Part shown: positions 15,138 through 25,500 of the stretch, piece after piece
How the letters are laid out: every line of letters starts with the position of its first letter
Position numbering within the stretch: position 1 is the stretch's first letter
Source of the DNA: Blastocatellia bacterium
GTDB lineage: Bacteria > Acidobacteriota > Blastocatellia > UBA7656
Length of the DNA stretch: 64,000 bases
Direction of reading: 5' to 3'
Assembly: GCA_035275065.1 (NCBI GenBank)
Contig: DATENM010000028.1
Span: 103,893 to 167,892 of the forward strand
Program-made: the position numbers and the translations under genes
Notes under the pieces: model-generated
Databases searched by the model: none
Seen by the model: the letters and a program-made list of their open reading frames with translations, nothing else
What the model was told of the DNA's origin: nothing

Positions 15138-18098
15138 ATGAGAACCAAACGCGCTTTACGTATGCTTCGCCACCCGGCATTGCCACTGGCCCTGGCGCTG
15201 CTGGCGCTGCTCCTGCCCATGACGGCGCGGGCGCAATCGCAAGCCACAACCGGTGTCATCGAAGGCATCGTCTATGACCAGAACACCGCCGTCGTCGCCG
15301 GCGCCACGGTCACCGTCAAGAATAAAGACACAGGCTTTGAGCGCACGGCGACGACCGACGACAACGGTCGCTTCCGCGCCGTGCTGCTGCCGCTCGGCAC
15401 CTACAGCCTCGACGCGCAGAAGCAGGGCTTCACCCGTGTCGTCCGCGAGAACATCGAATTGGCCGTCGGCCAGACGCTCAACTTCAACCTGACAATGCAA
15501 CCGGCGGGCACCAGCGAATCGGTCACCGTCACCAGCGAAGCGCCCATCGTCGAGACGACGCGCGCCGAGCAATCGACGCTCGTCGACAAGCGCTCGGTCG
15601 AGAACCTGCCGATCAATGGGCGCGACTTCACAGGCTTCATCAAGCTGGCGCCGACCGTCTCTATCGTGCAAGGCCCGGACGGCGCAGAGATCACCATCAA
15701 CGGCCAGAAGGGCATTCAGAACAACATCTCGATTGACGGCTCGGACGCCAACAATCCCTTCTTCGGCGAACAGCGCGGCGGCCAGCGCCCGCAGTTCACC
15801 ATCTCGCTCGAAGCCGTCAAAGAATTTCAAGTCGTCTCCGACGGCGGCTCAGCGGAATTTGGCCGCTCGTCGGGCGGCTTCATCAACGTCGTCACCAAGT
15901 CGGGCACCAACGCCTTTCACGGCTCGGGCTTCGGCTTCTACCGCGCCGAAAAGCTAACCGCGCAGAACCCCGACGCCGTGAAAGCGCAGTTACCGACGGA
16001 CGACTTTCGCCAGTACCAGTTTGGCGGCAGCTTCGGCGGCCCCATCAAACGCGACCGCGCCTTCTTCTTCGTCGCCTATGACCAGAACGCCGGCAACAGC
16101 AAAAAGCCGAACCGCATTGACCCGGTGCTGGCCAACATCTTCGCGACGCGCTTCAATGACCCGAACGAGCAAGGCGTCATCGAGCGCACCAACGACGCCA
16201 ACGCCCTGATCGGCAAGCTGGACTGGAACGTCAACGCCAAGAATTTGCTGACCGTGCGCCACAACTACAGCCGCGCCGAGCAGGTCAACGGCACCTTCGA
16301 CGTGCCGACCTGGGGGACGAGCGCCAACGGCCGCGAGACCGACAACTCGAACGCTTTCATCTCGCAACTGGTGACGACCTTCTCGCCGTCGCTGTTGAAC
16401 GAGTTCCGCTTCCAGTACGCGCGCGAAAACCGCCCGCGCTTTTACGACGGGCCGGACCTGCCCGACGTCGCCATCGCCGGCAACGACCCGGTGACCGGCG
16501 AGTTCACCGCCTTCCGATTCGGTCGCCCGTTCTTTTTGCCTGTGCCCGAAACCGACACGCGTTTGCAGTTCACAGACAACTTCTCTGTGCTGCGCGGCGC
16601 GCACTCGTTCAAGTTCGGTTTCGATTTCAACCGCACGCACACCAGCCAGACCTTTATCGGTTTTGGCCGCGGGCGCTACATCTTCGGCTCGGTGCAGGGA
16701 TTTCAGAACTACCTGAACAACCCGGCGAACTCAAGCGACCTGTTGCTCTACTTACAATTCGCCCCCTTAGGCGGGCGCACCGTCGAAGAGGCGGGCACGC
16801 AAGCGTTCACGCAGATCGAGCCGGAATTCTACGTGCAGGACAAGTGGCAGCCGCGCTCGAACCTCTCCATCAGCTACGGCCTGCGCTACTACGCGCAGAT
16901 CGAAGACCAGCCGATCCTGCCGTTAGACCAGCGCCGCTATGGCCAGTTTGTCGGCACGGCGGGCTTCCCTTCCGACGGCACGATTCCTTCAGAGAAGCGC
17001 GGCTGGCAGCCAAGGTTGGGCGTCTCTTGGGACCCGACCGGCAGCGGCAAGACGGTGATTCGTCTGAACGCCGGCATCTTCTACGCGCGCATACCTGGAC
17101 TGGTGCTTGCGGGCGCGCGCAACACGGACGGCTCGATTGCCGGCAACATCTTCACGTGCTGCGGCCTGCCTTTCTTGCCGACGCCGCCGGCGAACCTCGG
17201 CATCTATACGAACACGGCGTTCTTCTCGCCATTCAACCCGGACGTGACCGTGTTCGACCAGAACTTCCGCAACCCGCGGACGCTGCAATGGGGCGCTTCA
17301 ATCGAGCACGAGGTCGCCAAAGACCTGACGCTGACGTTCGGCTTCAACTACGCGAACTCGGTCCATCTGACGACCTTCATCAACCGCAACATCCCGGCCT
17401 TCATCGGCCACACGGCAGCGGATGGGCGCAGGCTGTTTGACGGCCCGCAGCCGTTCGCCAAGGCAGACGGTTCGGGCATCGGCGCGCTCAAAGACACAGA
17501 TTCGTCGGGCCGCTCGCTCTACCGCGGCTTCGTCTTTTCGGCCAACAAACGCTTCAGCAACCGCTTTCAGTTCCAGGTCAATTATGTGCTGAGCTGGGAC
17601 TATTCGAACGACGACAACGAGCGCGACCCGTTCACGTTCCGCTACGCCGACGTGACCAATTTCAAGCCGGAGTACGGCTTTTCGGACCGCGACCAGCGCC
17701 ACCGCTTCAACGCCTTCGGGGTGTTCGATATCCCGTATCACTTCATCCTGACGGCGATCTTCCAGGCGCGCTCGGCGCAGCCCGATTCCATATTGCTGCC
17801 GAACGACGCCAACGGCGATGGCAACACGCTCGACCGCCCGTTTGTCGGAGGCAGTGATATCGGGCGCAACACCATCCGCAAGCACAATCAGTTTTACTCG
17901 TTCGACTTTCGCTTCAGCCGTGTATTTAAGCTCGGCGAGCACGCCCAGCTTGAGCCGATTGTCGAAGTCTTCAACCTGTTCAACAACACCAACCTGATCT
18001 CTGTGCCGCGCCCGCTGTTGTTCAACTTTGACGGCACGGTGCGCTCAGGGTTTGGCGATCCGCGCCAGGCACAGCTCGGCCTGAAGCTGCGCTTCTAA
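15138..18098 (+). CDS. TonB-dependent receptor, Oar-like, with carboxypeptidase-regulatory domain
   Basis: The 986-residue product starts at ATG 15138 with AAGGAGAG upstream; the longer reading frame from 15096 is not supported. Order: signal peptide ending MTARAQS (about 33), CarboxypepD_reg-like domain (about 35-115, GTVYDQNTAVVAGATVTVKN type), TonB plug (about 125-250, with the FINVVTKSGTNAFHG end) and a large barrel ending in GLKLRF. This architecture is much expanded in acidobacteria, where it is thought to import glycan or peptide breakdown products or act in surface adhesion. No substrate-binding lipoprotein neighbour is present, so the ligand is unknown. Confidence 0.9.
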   Translation: MRTKRALRMLRHPALPLALALLALLLPMTARAQSQATTGVIEGIVYDQNTAVVAGATVTVKNKDTGFERTATTDDNGRFRAVLLPLGTYSLDAQKQGFTRVVRENIELAVGQTLNFNLTMQPAGTSESVTVTSEAPIVETTRAEQSTLVDKRSVENLPINGRDFTGFIKLAPTVSIVQGPDGAEITINGQKGIQNNISIDGSDANNPFFGEQRGGQRPQFTISLEAVKEFQVVSDGGSAEFGRSSGGFINVVTKSGTNAFHGSGFGFYRAEKLTAQNPDAVKAQLPTDDFRQYQFGGSFGGPIKRDRAFFFVAYDQNAGNSKKPNRIDPVLANIFATRFNDPNEQGVIERTNDANALIGKLDWNVNAKNLLTVRHNYSRAEQVNGTFDVPTWGTSANGRETDNSNAFISQLVTTFSPSLLNEFRFQYARENRPRFYDGPDLPDVAIAGNDPVTGEFTAFRFGRPFFLPVPETDTRLQFTDNFSVLRGAHSFKFGFDFNRTHTSQTFIGFGRGRYIFGSVQGFQNYLNNPANSSDLLLYLQFAPLGGRTVEEAGTQAFTQIEPEFYVQDKWQPRSNLSISYGLRYYAQIEDQPILPLDQRRYGQFVGTAGFPSDGTIPSEKRGWQPRLGVSWDPTGSGKTVIRLNAGIFYARIPGLVLAGARNTDGSIAGNIFTCCGLPFLPTPPANLGIYTNTAFFSPFNPDVTVFDQNFRNPRTLQWGASIEHEVAKDLTLTFGFNYANSVHLTTFINRNIPAFIGHTAADGRRLFDGPQPFAKADGSGIGALKDTDSSGRSLYRGFVFSANKRFSNRFQFQVNYVLSWDYSNDDNERDPFTFRYADVTNFKPEYGFSDRDQRHRFNAFGVFDIPYHFILTAIFQARSAQPDSILLPNDANGDGNTLDRPFVGGSDIGRNTIRKHNQFYSFDFRFSRVFKLGEHAQLEPIVEVFNLFNNTNLISVPRPLLFNFDGTVRSGFGDPRQAQLGLKLRF

Positions 18099-18100
18099 AG

Positions 18101-18240
18101 AAGGCAAAAGGCAAAAGGCAAAAGGCAAAAGGTCGGCAGAGGAGTCAATAGATAGGATCGTTCGCTCCCGTCACCCACGTTTGCCTATCTTTTCAATCCG
18201 GCTCCGCCACTTTTGCCTTTTGCCTTTTGCCTTTTGCCTT
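18101..18240. repeat. Heptamer inverted-repeat hairpin (unit GGCAAAA)
   Basis: Four tandem copies of a 7-base unit (18101-18132) face four complementary copies (18209-18240) across about 76 bases. The arms match over about 31 bp. It follows the TonB receptor stop directly and could end its transcript. Confidence 0.75.
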
Positions 18241-18364
18241 GCGTCGCTCCTGCCGTTTGTCAGATTATCCTTGACCGTCGCGTCCTGCACGCTCACACTG
18301 AAAGCGCACCGCAGCCGAGTTACACTGATTGCCCCCGCGCCGGTGCCGCTCAGGGTGCAACACC

Positions 18365-19036
18365 ATGTTTTTCATTCTGATTATTTTTGTGATTGCCTTT
18401 GCGGGAGCGGCGGCGCTAGCCTTCGCGGTCTACCGCCAGGGCCGCGCGCTGCCGGGCCGCGCGGCGCAAGCCGAACTGCCGCGCCAGCCGGTGCTGCTCT
18501 TTGCCGACGAGTCGAATGAGACCGATTCACCGGCGCCGCCGCCTGCGCCCGACGCTTCATTGATTGAGCGCGCACGGCAAGGCGACTTGAACACCCTGCG
18601 GGAAGCGCGCCACGAGGCGCAACTTTATCAGGACGTATTGAACACGCTGATCGATGTCTGCGAGCGTCAGGAGCGTATCGCCACGCTCGTCCGACAACTC
18701 GCAAGAAGCGACGATCTGCGCGCCAACGTCCGCTTGGCCGAGCAGGTCATCAAGGCGTGGCAAGCGGCGCCGGATCGTCGCTCGACCGTTGACATGCTGC
18801 ACATCGCCGGGCTCGCCGATGATGCCAGGACCTATCGCCGGGCGGTGAATCTGGCCATCGAGGCATTCCAGAATGGCCGGCTCGCCGGCTTTTCGGCGGA
18901 CGAATTGCTCGCGCTGCTTGAAAGCCAGTTCTGGCTGCTCAACACCGAGGCGCAGCGCGGCGGCGACGGCTTCACTTTGAAACAGAGACTGGCGGAAGCG
19001 CGCCGCGAGCTGGCTGCGGCCGCTTCCGCAAAGTAG
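18365..19036 (+). CDS. Membrane-anchored hypothetical protein paired with SPFH protein
   Basis: The 223-residue product begins at ATG 18365 with one N-terminal membrane span (MFFILIIFVIAFAGAAALAFAVY), a Pro-rich linker (about 40-65) and a helical cytoplasmic domain with repeated short helices (AEQVIKAWQAAPDRRSTVDMLHIAGLADDARTYRRAVNLAI) that may be a TPR-like solenoid. No family is recognised. It ends 42 bases before the flotillin-like gene and the pair is probably an operon, so a role with the SPFH protein at the membrane is inferred. Confidence 0.65.
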   Translation: MFFILIIFVIAFAGAAALAFAVYRQGRALPGRAAQAELPRQPVLLFADESNETDSPAPPPAPDASLIERARQGDLNTLREARHEAQLYQDVLNTLIDVCERQERIATLVRQLARSDDLRANVRLAEQVIKAWQAAPDRRSTVDMLHIAGLADDARTYRRAVNLAIEAFQNGRLAGFSADELLALLESQFWLLNTEAQRGGDGFTLKQRLAEARRELAAAASAK

Positions 19037-19078
19037 CCGGAACCACATAAACACTTTGCCAGCTTGTGAGGTTCGATT

Positions 19079-21295
19079 ATGAAAATTGACGCAAACCTTC
19101 TGCCCTGGATCATCCTCGGCGTCATCGCCTTCATCATCCTGCTGACCATCTTGCGGCGCATCTTCGTCAACGTCGGCGCCCGCGAGATCGCCATCAAAGA
19201 GCGCCGCTACTTTGGCCGGCGCATGCCGCCCGGTCGCGTCGTCGCCACCGAAGGCGAGGTCGGCATTCAGGCCGATGTGCTCAAGCCCGGCCTGCACCTG
19301 ATCAAGTGGCCTTTCGAGAAGGTCGTGCGCAAAGTGCCGCTGATCGAGATCGGCTCCGACGAGATGGGTATCATCGAAGCCGTTGACGGCGAGCCGAACC
19401 CGCCCGGTAGAATTTTCGCGCCTGACCGGGCGCAGAACGCGCACAACAACTTTCAGGACCCGATTGCCTTCATCAAACAGGGCGGCGTCAAAGGCATCCA
19501 ACTGCGCACGCTGCCGCCGGGCCTGTGGCCGATTCACCCTTACCTGTTCCGCGTCTCGGTCGCCAAAGCGACCGTCATCCCGCAGGGCAAGGTCGGCATC
19601 GTCACGACTGCCGACGGCGCGCCGCTCGATGGAGGCCGGCTGCTCGGCAAGGCGATCAAGGGCCACCGCAACTTTCAGGACGCCGAGCTGTACATCGCTT
19701 CCGGCGGCCACAAAGGCCCGCAGGTCGAAATCCTCACGCCCGGCACCTACCGCATTCTCACCGACTCGGTGCCGCTCGAAGGCGGGCAGGAGCGCAAGCT
19801 CGGCCTGTTCTTCATCCGCCTCTATGACGCGACGGTGATCAGCGAAAACCAGATCGGCCTGGTCGAAGCCCTGGACGGCGCGCCGCTCAACCCGCGCGAT
19901 TACGTCGCCGCGCCGGTCGAAGGCCACGACAATTTCCAGGACGGCAACCAGTTCATCAATGCCGGCGGCCAGCGCGGCCCGCAGAAAGACATCCTGCTGC
20001 CCGGCACTTACTACATCAACCCGATGCAGTTCAAAGTCATTCCTGAGACGGCCAAGGAAGTGAAACCCGGCGAAGTCGCCGTCATCGTCTCGAACGTCGG
20101 CAAAGATCCCGGCGAAGACGTGCGCCGCGCCATGGCCGCTAAGATTCGTGAGCGATTGGAGCGCGAAGAGGCCGAGCACATCAATCAGGCGGCAGCGCGT
20201 CTCGACAAGCTCGACGATGAAGACCGCACGGTTGCAGAGATCAAGCAGGAGTTGGCAGCTGTAGACCCGGCGGATCGGCGTCTCGATCAAGGCGCGCACG
20301 AAGCCTACGTCGTACCGGACGGCTATCGCGGCATTCAGGAATCGGTCGTCGGGCCGGGCCGCTACTACGTCAACACGCTGGCGGTGACGCCCATCGTCAT
20401 CCCGACCACCAACCAGACCGTCGAGTGGACGGCGGGCGAAATGACCAACACCTTCAACCCGTTCGAGGTGATCTCGAAGGACGGCTTTACGATGCAGCTC
20501 GAAGTGCGCGTCGTCTTCCGCGTCAAGCCCGAAGACGCGCCCTTCATGGTCGCCAAGATCGGCTCAATCGAAAAGCTGATTCAGAACGTCATGCACCCGC
20601 TGATCGATTCGATCTTCCGTAACCAGGCGTCCGAGTCTTCGGCGATGGCCTATCTGCAAAACCGCCACGAAGAGCAGGAGCGCGCCGAGGCTCGCGTCCG
20701 CGCCCACCTGTTGAAGTATCACGTTGACGTGGTGAACGTTTTGATTTGCCACATCCGCTTGCCCGAAGAGTTGATGAAGACGCAGACCGAGAAGATTCTG
20801 GCCGAGCAGAAGCAGAGCATGTTCAATGCCCAGCGCGAGGCCGAAGACAGGCGCATTCAACTGGAAAAGACCAAGGCGCACGCCGACAATCAGCGCGACC
20901 TGATGGCGGCAACCGTCGGCGTCGAAATCAGTGGCAAGCGCGCCGAGCAGCGCAAGGCCGAAGCCGATGGCGAGGCGCATTACATTCTGGCGACGGGCCG
21001 CGCCGAGGCCGAAAAGGTGCGGCTGATGGGTGAAGCGCAGGGCGTCGCTTACGCCGAGCAGGTGAACGCCATCGGCCCGCAGGGCGTGGCGATGGTCGAA
21101 GCCTTAAGAGTCATCGGCGAAAAGGGTGTGCGCATCACGCCGGACGTGCTGGCGTCGGGCGGCGACAGCGATGGCACAGGCAACATCGGCACGCTGCTGT
21201 TGTTGAACCTCTTCCGCGAGCGCTTGCAGGTCGGCGACGGCACGGACGACAAAGCCGCTAGCAACGGTGGATTGCAAGCGATGGCCAAACGGTAA
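19079..21295 (+). CDS. SPFH/flotillin-like membrane protein with triplicated N-terminal module
   Basis: The 738-residue protein has one N-terminal membrane span (8-30). Three copies of a roughly 60-residue module follow at about 95-155, 171-228 and 258-316, each with a GIxEAxDG start, a central NFQD, a GGxxGxQ and a (T/L)PGxY end. A half copy may precede them (44-77). A charged linker follows, then an SPFH/band-7 domain (about 415-560) with a long coiled coil rich in Glu/Lys/Ala (about 560-665) and a Gly/Asp tail. SPFH proteins oligomerise and organise membrane microdomains. Bacterial flotillins normally carry a single N-terminal SPFH domain, so the repeated module is unusual. Confidence 0.8.
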   Translation: MKIDANLLPWIILGVIAFIILLTILRRIFVNVGAREIAIKERRYFGRRMPPGRVVATEGEVGIQADVLKPGLHLIKWPFEKVVRKVPLIEIGSDEMGIIEAVDGEPNPPGRIFAPDRAQNAHNNFQDPIAFIKQGGVKGIQLRTLPPGLWPIHPYLFRVSVAKATVIPQGKVGIVTTADGAPLDGGRLLGKAIKGHRNFQDAELYIASGGHKGPQVEILTPGTYRILTDSVPLEGGQERKLGLFFIRLYDATVISENQIGLVEALDGAPLNPRDYVAAPVEGHDNFQDGNQFINAGGQRGPQKDILLPGTYYINPMQFKVIPETAKEVKPGEVAVIVSNVGKDPGEDVRRAMAAKIRERLEREEAEHINQAAARLDKLDDEDRTVAEIKQELAAVDPADRRLDQGAHEAYVVPDGYRGIQESVVGPGRYYVNTLAVTPIVIPTTNQTVEWTAGEMTNTFNPFEVISKDGFTMQLEVRVVFRVKPEDAPFMVAKIGSIEKLIQNVMHPLIDSIFRNQASESSAMAYLQNRHEEQERAEARVRAHLLKYHVDVVNVLICHIRLPEELMKTQTEKILAEQKQSMFNAQREAEDRRIQLEKTKAHADNQRDLMAATVGVEISGKRAEQRKAEADGEAHYILATGRAEAEKVRLMGEAQGVAYAEQVNAIGPQGVAMVEALRVIGEKGVRITPDVLASGGDSDGTGNIGTLLLLNLFRERLQVGDGTDDKAASNGGLQAMAKR

Positions 21296-21303
21296 GCGCG
21301 CAG

Positions 21304-21332
21304 TGTGGCGCAAGCTGTTAGCTTGCGCCACA
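21304..21332. terminator. Perfect 13-bp hairpin between convergent genes
   Basis: TGTGGCGCAAGCT and its exact complement enclose a 3-base loop. It sits 9 bases past the SPFH stop, with the DinB gene converging 30 bases beyond, and fits a bidirectional terminator. The compact palindrome could also be a dispersed repeat. Confidence 0.6.
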
Positions 21333-21361
21333 TCCAGACGATTCGCGCCGTCGGCTGCCGA

Positions 21362-21880
21362 TCAGGTGGCCGGCGGCGTTTTGATTTCGTAGAGCTGCGC
21401 TGTCGTGACCGCAACGCCCAACAGCTTGAGGTAGAAGAAGAGCTGGTGCTTGTGATTGATGAAGTGCTCAAGGTTGGTGAGCAGAATCGTCAGCGCGGCC
21501 TCGCCCGCTGGAACAAAAACTGTAGGCCAGCGGCGCGCCAGGTCTGCATCATCGAGTGTGGCGAAGCCTTCGCGGAGATGCGCCAGGTAATCGCTCAAGC
21601 GCGCGGCGGCTTCTTCGACACCGCAGCGATGATTGACCGGCAGGCCGCGCAGTCGCTCGAAACCGGCAAGCTCCTGCGGCTTGAAACGGTAAAGCGCGGC
21701 ACAGAACCCGGCGGCGGCTTCGAGCAGATGACCGAGCAGTTGATTCAAGCGAAAGGTGTTGGCCGCCGGCTGCCATTCGAGCTGATCGGCGGGGACGATG
21801 GCTACCAGAGCGATGGCCAGCTCGAACTGCTGCTCGATCTTTTCAAACAGCAGCGATGTAAGCGCCGTGGTATCGCTCAT
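21362..21880 (-). CDS. DinB-family four-helix protein
   Basis: The 172-residue all-helical protein matches the DinB/YfiT-like superfamily: a first helix with LLFEKIEQQFELAIALVAIVP, a His in NQLLGHLLEAAAG, and a C-terminal NLEHFINHKHQLFFYLKLLG with the second and third His of the usual metal triad. Members are metal-dependent thiol transferases or of unknown function. Its start overlaps the stop of the LEA14-like gene by 4 bases (ATGA), so the two are translationally coupled. Confidence 0.75.
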   Translation of the reverse strand: MSDTTALTSLLFEKIEQQFELAIALVAIVPADQLEWQPAANTFRLNQLLGHLLEAAAGFCAALYRFKPQELAGFERLRGLPVNHRCGVEEAAARLSDYLAHLREGFATLDDADLARRWPTVFVPAGEAALTILLTNLEHFINHKHQLFFYLKLLGVAVTTAQLYEIKTPPAT

Positions 21881-22392
21881 GGCTTGCCGAAGAGTTTCTC
21901 TTTCAGCTTGCCCGGCAGCCCCAGAGCCATGTCGCCAATAGGCAAGGTGCCGCTGAACGACGTCTGCATCTTGCGTGTGAAGAGGCCCAGCAGCGGCACA
22001 TCGAATTCGACGGCCAGCTCATAATTCAAATTCAGCCCATCGGCAATCGTGCGCCAGGTGACGCCGGGCAGCGCCGCCAGATTCACCGTCAGCGGCAGGT
22101 CTACGGTGACAGAAGATTCGGCGGGCACGTTGATGGCTTCGTCGTGATGGCCTTCGGCGGCGTCGTGATCGTTCAGCTTGAGCCGGTAGCTCGCCCCTTT
22201 GATGATGAATGCCTGGCCGGGATTTTCTATCTCAATCGTCACCATCGTGTCGGCGACCAGACTGGTCACGTCGAGGTGCTTGAGGGCGATGCCCTTCAGC
22301 TTAATTGCCGGCTGTTTGTCTGCGGCGCGCGCCACGCCGGCTAACGCCAGGATCAGCAATAATGCGCCGGAGATTTTCAGTTTCAACAGCAT
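21877..22392 (-). CDS. LEA type 2 (LEA14-like) secreted protein
   Basis: The 171-residue product has a signal peptide (LKISGALLLILALAGVARAADK) and one LEA14/WHy-type immunoglobulin-like domain (about 30-150), with the typical VTIEIENPGQAFIIKGASYRLKLND segment and a late LNLNYELAVEFDVPLLG. Relatives are linked to desiccation and stress, with no defined enzyme activity. Its stop overlaps the DinB start. Confidence 0.75.
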   Translation of the reverse strand: MLLKLKISGALLLILALAGVARAADKQPAIKLKGIALKHLDVTSLVADTMVTIEIENPGQAFIIKGASYRLKLNDHDAAEGHHDEAINVPAESSVTVDLPLTVNLAALPGVTWRTIADGLNLNYELAVEFDVPLLGLFTRKMQTSFSGTLPIGDMALGLPGKLKEKLFGKP

Positions 22393-22514
22393 AAGCTAAC
22401 GGCTTTAGTTCCTGTTTACCCAACCCAGTATAGCACGATTATGACTGAGAGCCGCCTGCTAGACTTCGCCATTCGGAAGTGATATAGCTTACCCGGCACA
22501 TAGGTTGAAAGCTT

Positions 22515-25500
22515 ATGGCAGACACACAATCGATTCAGGAAAAAGCTCGCGAGATTATCGAGCGCGCCCGACGAGAGCAAAGTAAGGAGCTCGAACTTGC
22601 AGACTATTGGTTGGGAGGCAAATTGGAGGAGATTCCCGATGAGATTTTTGATCTTCATCATCTGGAGACTCTGAGTCTATATGGTCAGAACATCCGCGAG
22701 GTGCCGGAGCGGATTCGCGAGCTGGCGAATTTAAAGCAATTGAATCTTATCGGGAACCCTATTGAGAAAGTTCCTGATATTCCAGGGCTGGCCTTGGACT
22801 GGAACGGCTACCTGCGATGCCGAAAAAATTTGTCACGCCAGAATGTGACCTGGATTTGGATAGGTATTGATGACAAGCCATCTCTAGCTATTGAGCCACA
22901 GCTTCAACGGGAGCTGGCTCTCCTGCCAAATCTGCGCAATCTTTCTCTCATTCCATACAATTTCTTGGAGGGCAAGATCTATAGACCAGCGCGAGAAATA
23001 CTTGACCTCATCGATCATCTCGGCCAGTTTCACCTCCTTGAAACCTTGGGGTTCTACAAGGTCGCACTTAAAGATATGCCTGCCGGAATCCGCAACTTGA
23101 AGAGCCTGCAAGAGCTCTCTATTTCAGAAGCAGGAATTGGGGAAGTTCCTGATTGGTTAGGGGAGCTTCGTCATCTCCGTTACCTCGGTCTTTCGAGGAA
23201 TGATCTCAGAACTCTTCCAGCTTCGTTAGCAAATCTATCTGAACTCGAATCAATCGATCTGAGCAATAACCGATTCACGGAGATTCCAGAAGTCGTGTTT
23301 CAAATAAGGAACTTGCGCGGCCTGAGCCTTTTCCGTTTCAAAGATAGCAGAAGCTCCATCAAGCAAGTTCCTGCCAAAATTCTACAACTGCAAAAGCTTG
23401 AGCACTTCAGCGTATCCGGCCAGCCTATCGAGACACCGCCGCTGGAGGTTGTTAACAAAGGCGTTGAGGCAATCAAGAACTATTGGCGTCAGCAGCAAGA
23501 AACCGGCATCGATTACCTGTGCGAAGCGAAGCTGATCATCTTGGGAGAGGCCGGCGCCGGAAAGACGACGATTGCCAAGAAGATCAAGAACCCCGACTAC
23601 CAACTGGAGTCGCAGGAGCCTTCGACCGAAGGCATTGACGTGATCCGCTGGAGCTTCCCAGCCGCCATCCGCGTCAAGCGAGATGCCGGAGAGGAACTGC
23701 ACCAGACGGACTTCAAGGTCAACATCTGGGATTTCGGCGGGCAGGAGATTTATCACTCTACCCACCAGTTCTTCCTCACCCGCCGCTCGCTTTACGTCCT
23801 GGTGGCGGACGACCGCAAGGAAGACACAGACTTCAATTACTGGTTGCACGCGGTCGAGCTGCTCAGCGACCGCAGCCCGCTGCTGATCGTTCAGAACGAA
23901 AAGCAGGACCGCCAGCGCGACATAGACATCGGGAACCTGCGCGCCCGCTTCCCGAACTTGCGCGATGCCTTCCGCACCAACCTGGCGACCAAACGCGGCC
24001 TCGTTGAACTTGAGCGTGCAATCCGACAAGAGCTGGAACGCCTGTCGCACATCGGCACGCCGCTGCCTAAGACCTGGGCGCAAGTCCGAACCGCTTTGGA
24101 AAACGACCCGCGCAACTACATCAGTCTCGACGAGTACCTGGCGATCTGTCAGGAGAACGGCTTCAAGAGGCGCGACGACAAGCTGCAACTGAGCGGCTAC
24201 CTGCACGACCTCGGCATCTGCCTGCACTTCCAGGACGACCCGGTGCTGAAGAATACCATCATCCTCAAGCCGAAGTGGGGCACGGATGCCGTGTACAGCG
24301 TGCTCGACGACCGCACGGTGCTGAACAACCGCGGGCGGTTCGGCCCGGATGATCTGGCGAGGATATGGTCTGACGAACAGTACGCCTCCATGCGGGACGA
24401 GCTGTTGCGCCTGATGATGCGCTTTCAGCTCTGTTACCAGTTACCGGACACCGAAGCCTACATCGCCCCGCAACTGCTCTCGCCGACCCGCTCGGCTTAC
24501 GAATGGGATAACCGGGACGGGCTGGTTGTGCGCTACGATTACGACTTCATGCCGAAGGGCATCCTCACCCGCTTCATCGTGGCGGTCAATCACCTGATCG
24601 CCGACCAGAGCCTCGTCTGGAAGTCTGGAGTCATCCTGGCACGTGAAGGCGCGCGCGCCGAGGTAATCGAAGACTACCCGCGGCGCAAGATCACTGTGCG
24701 GGTCAATGGCGCGGACTCGCGCGGCTTACTGGCGATTGTGGATGATCAATTGGAGCGGATTCACGCCGCTTTCCGCCGCCTGAAATACGACAAGTTCTTA
24801 CCCTGCAACTGTGAGGTCTGCCAGACGCGCGACGAGCCGTTCGCCTACCCGCTGAGTGAGCTGAAGGACTTTGCGGCGCAGGGCGACAAAATCCAATGCC
24901 GTGTCAGTCGGAAGCTCGTTGACGCCGGCTACCTGATCCGAGACGTGCTGCCTTCGGCGGCTCGTTCATTCCGGGAATTCGCGGGCCAGCCGCTCGGCTT
25001 TCGTCACGAGACCGGCCCGCCTGTGGAGCCCGCGCCGCGCAAGGAAGTCTTCGTCTCTTATGCGTGGACAGAAGAGAGCACGGCCATCGTTGACCAACTC
25101 CAGACAGCCTTTAAGGGGCGTGATATCGTTCTCGTCCGCGACAAAAACAATATGCAGTACAAAGATTCCATCCGTGATTTCATGCGGCGCATCGGTCGCG
25201 GCAAAGGCATCGTCGTCGTGCTATCGAAGAACTACCTGGAGTCCAAAAGCTGTATGTTCGAGATGACCGAGATCGCCGAACGCGGCGACATCCGTGACCG
25301 TGTATTCCCAATCGTGCTCGAAGACGCAAAGATTCACCATGCCATTGATCGCTTGCGCTACATTAAGTTCTGGGAGCAGCAAAGGGAAGAGCTCGATGCC
25401 GAGATGAAGGAAGTGAGCGGCGAGTATCTTCAGGGCATCCGTGAAGAGCTCGATCTCTTTGCCAAGATCCGCAACACCATCGCGCACATCGTCGACACCC

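Noticed and set aside
18101..18240. CRISPR array from tandem repeats (also at 29.5, 39.1 and 59.1 kb)
   Set aside because: Units are 7 bp with no unique spacers between copies and the arms are complementary; no cas genes are present.
18557..20299. 580-residue minus-strand frame across the SPFH genes
   Set aside because: Antisense shadow over two plus-strand genes with signal/membrane and SPFH features; no plausible domain.
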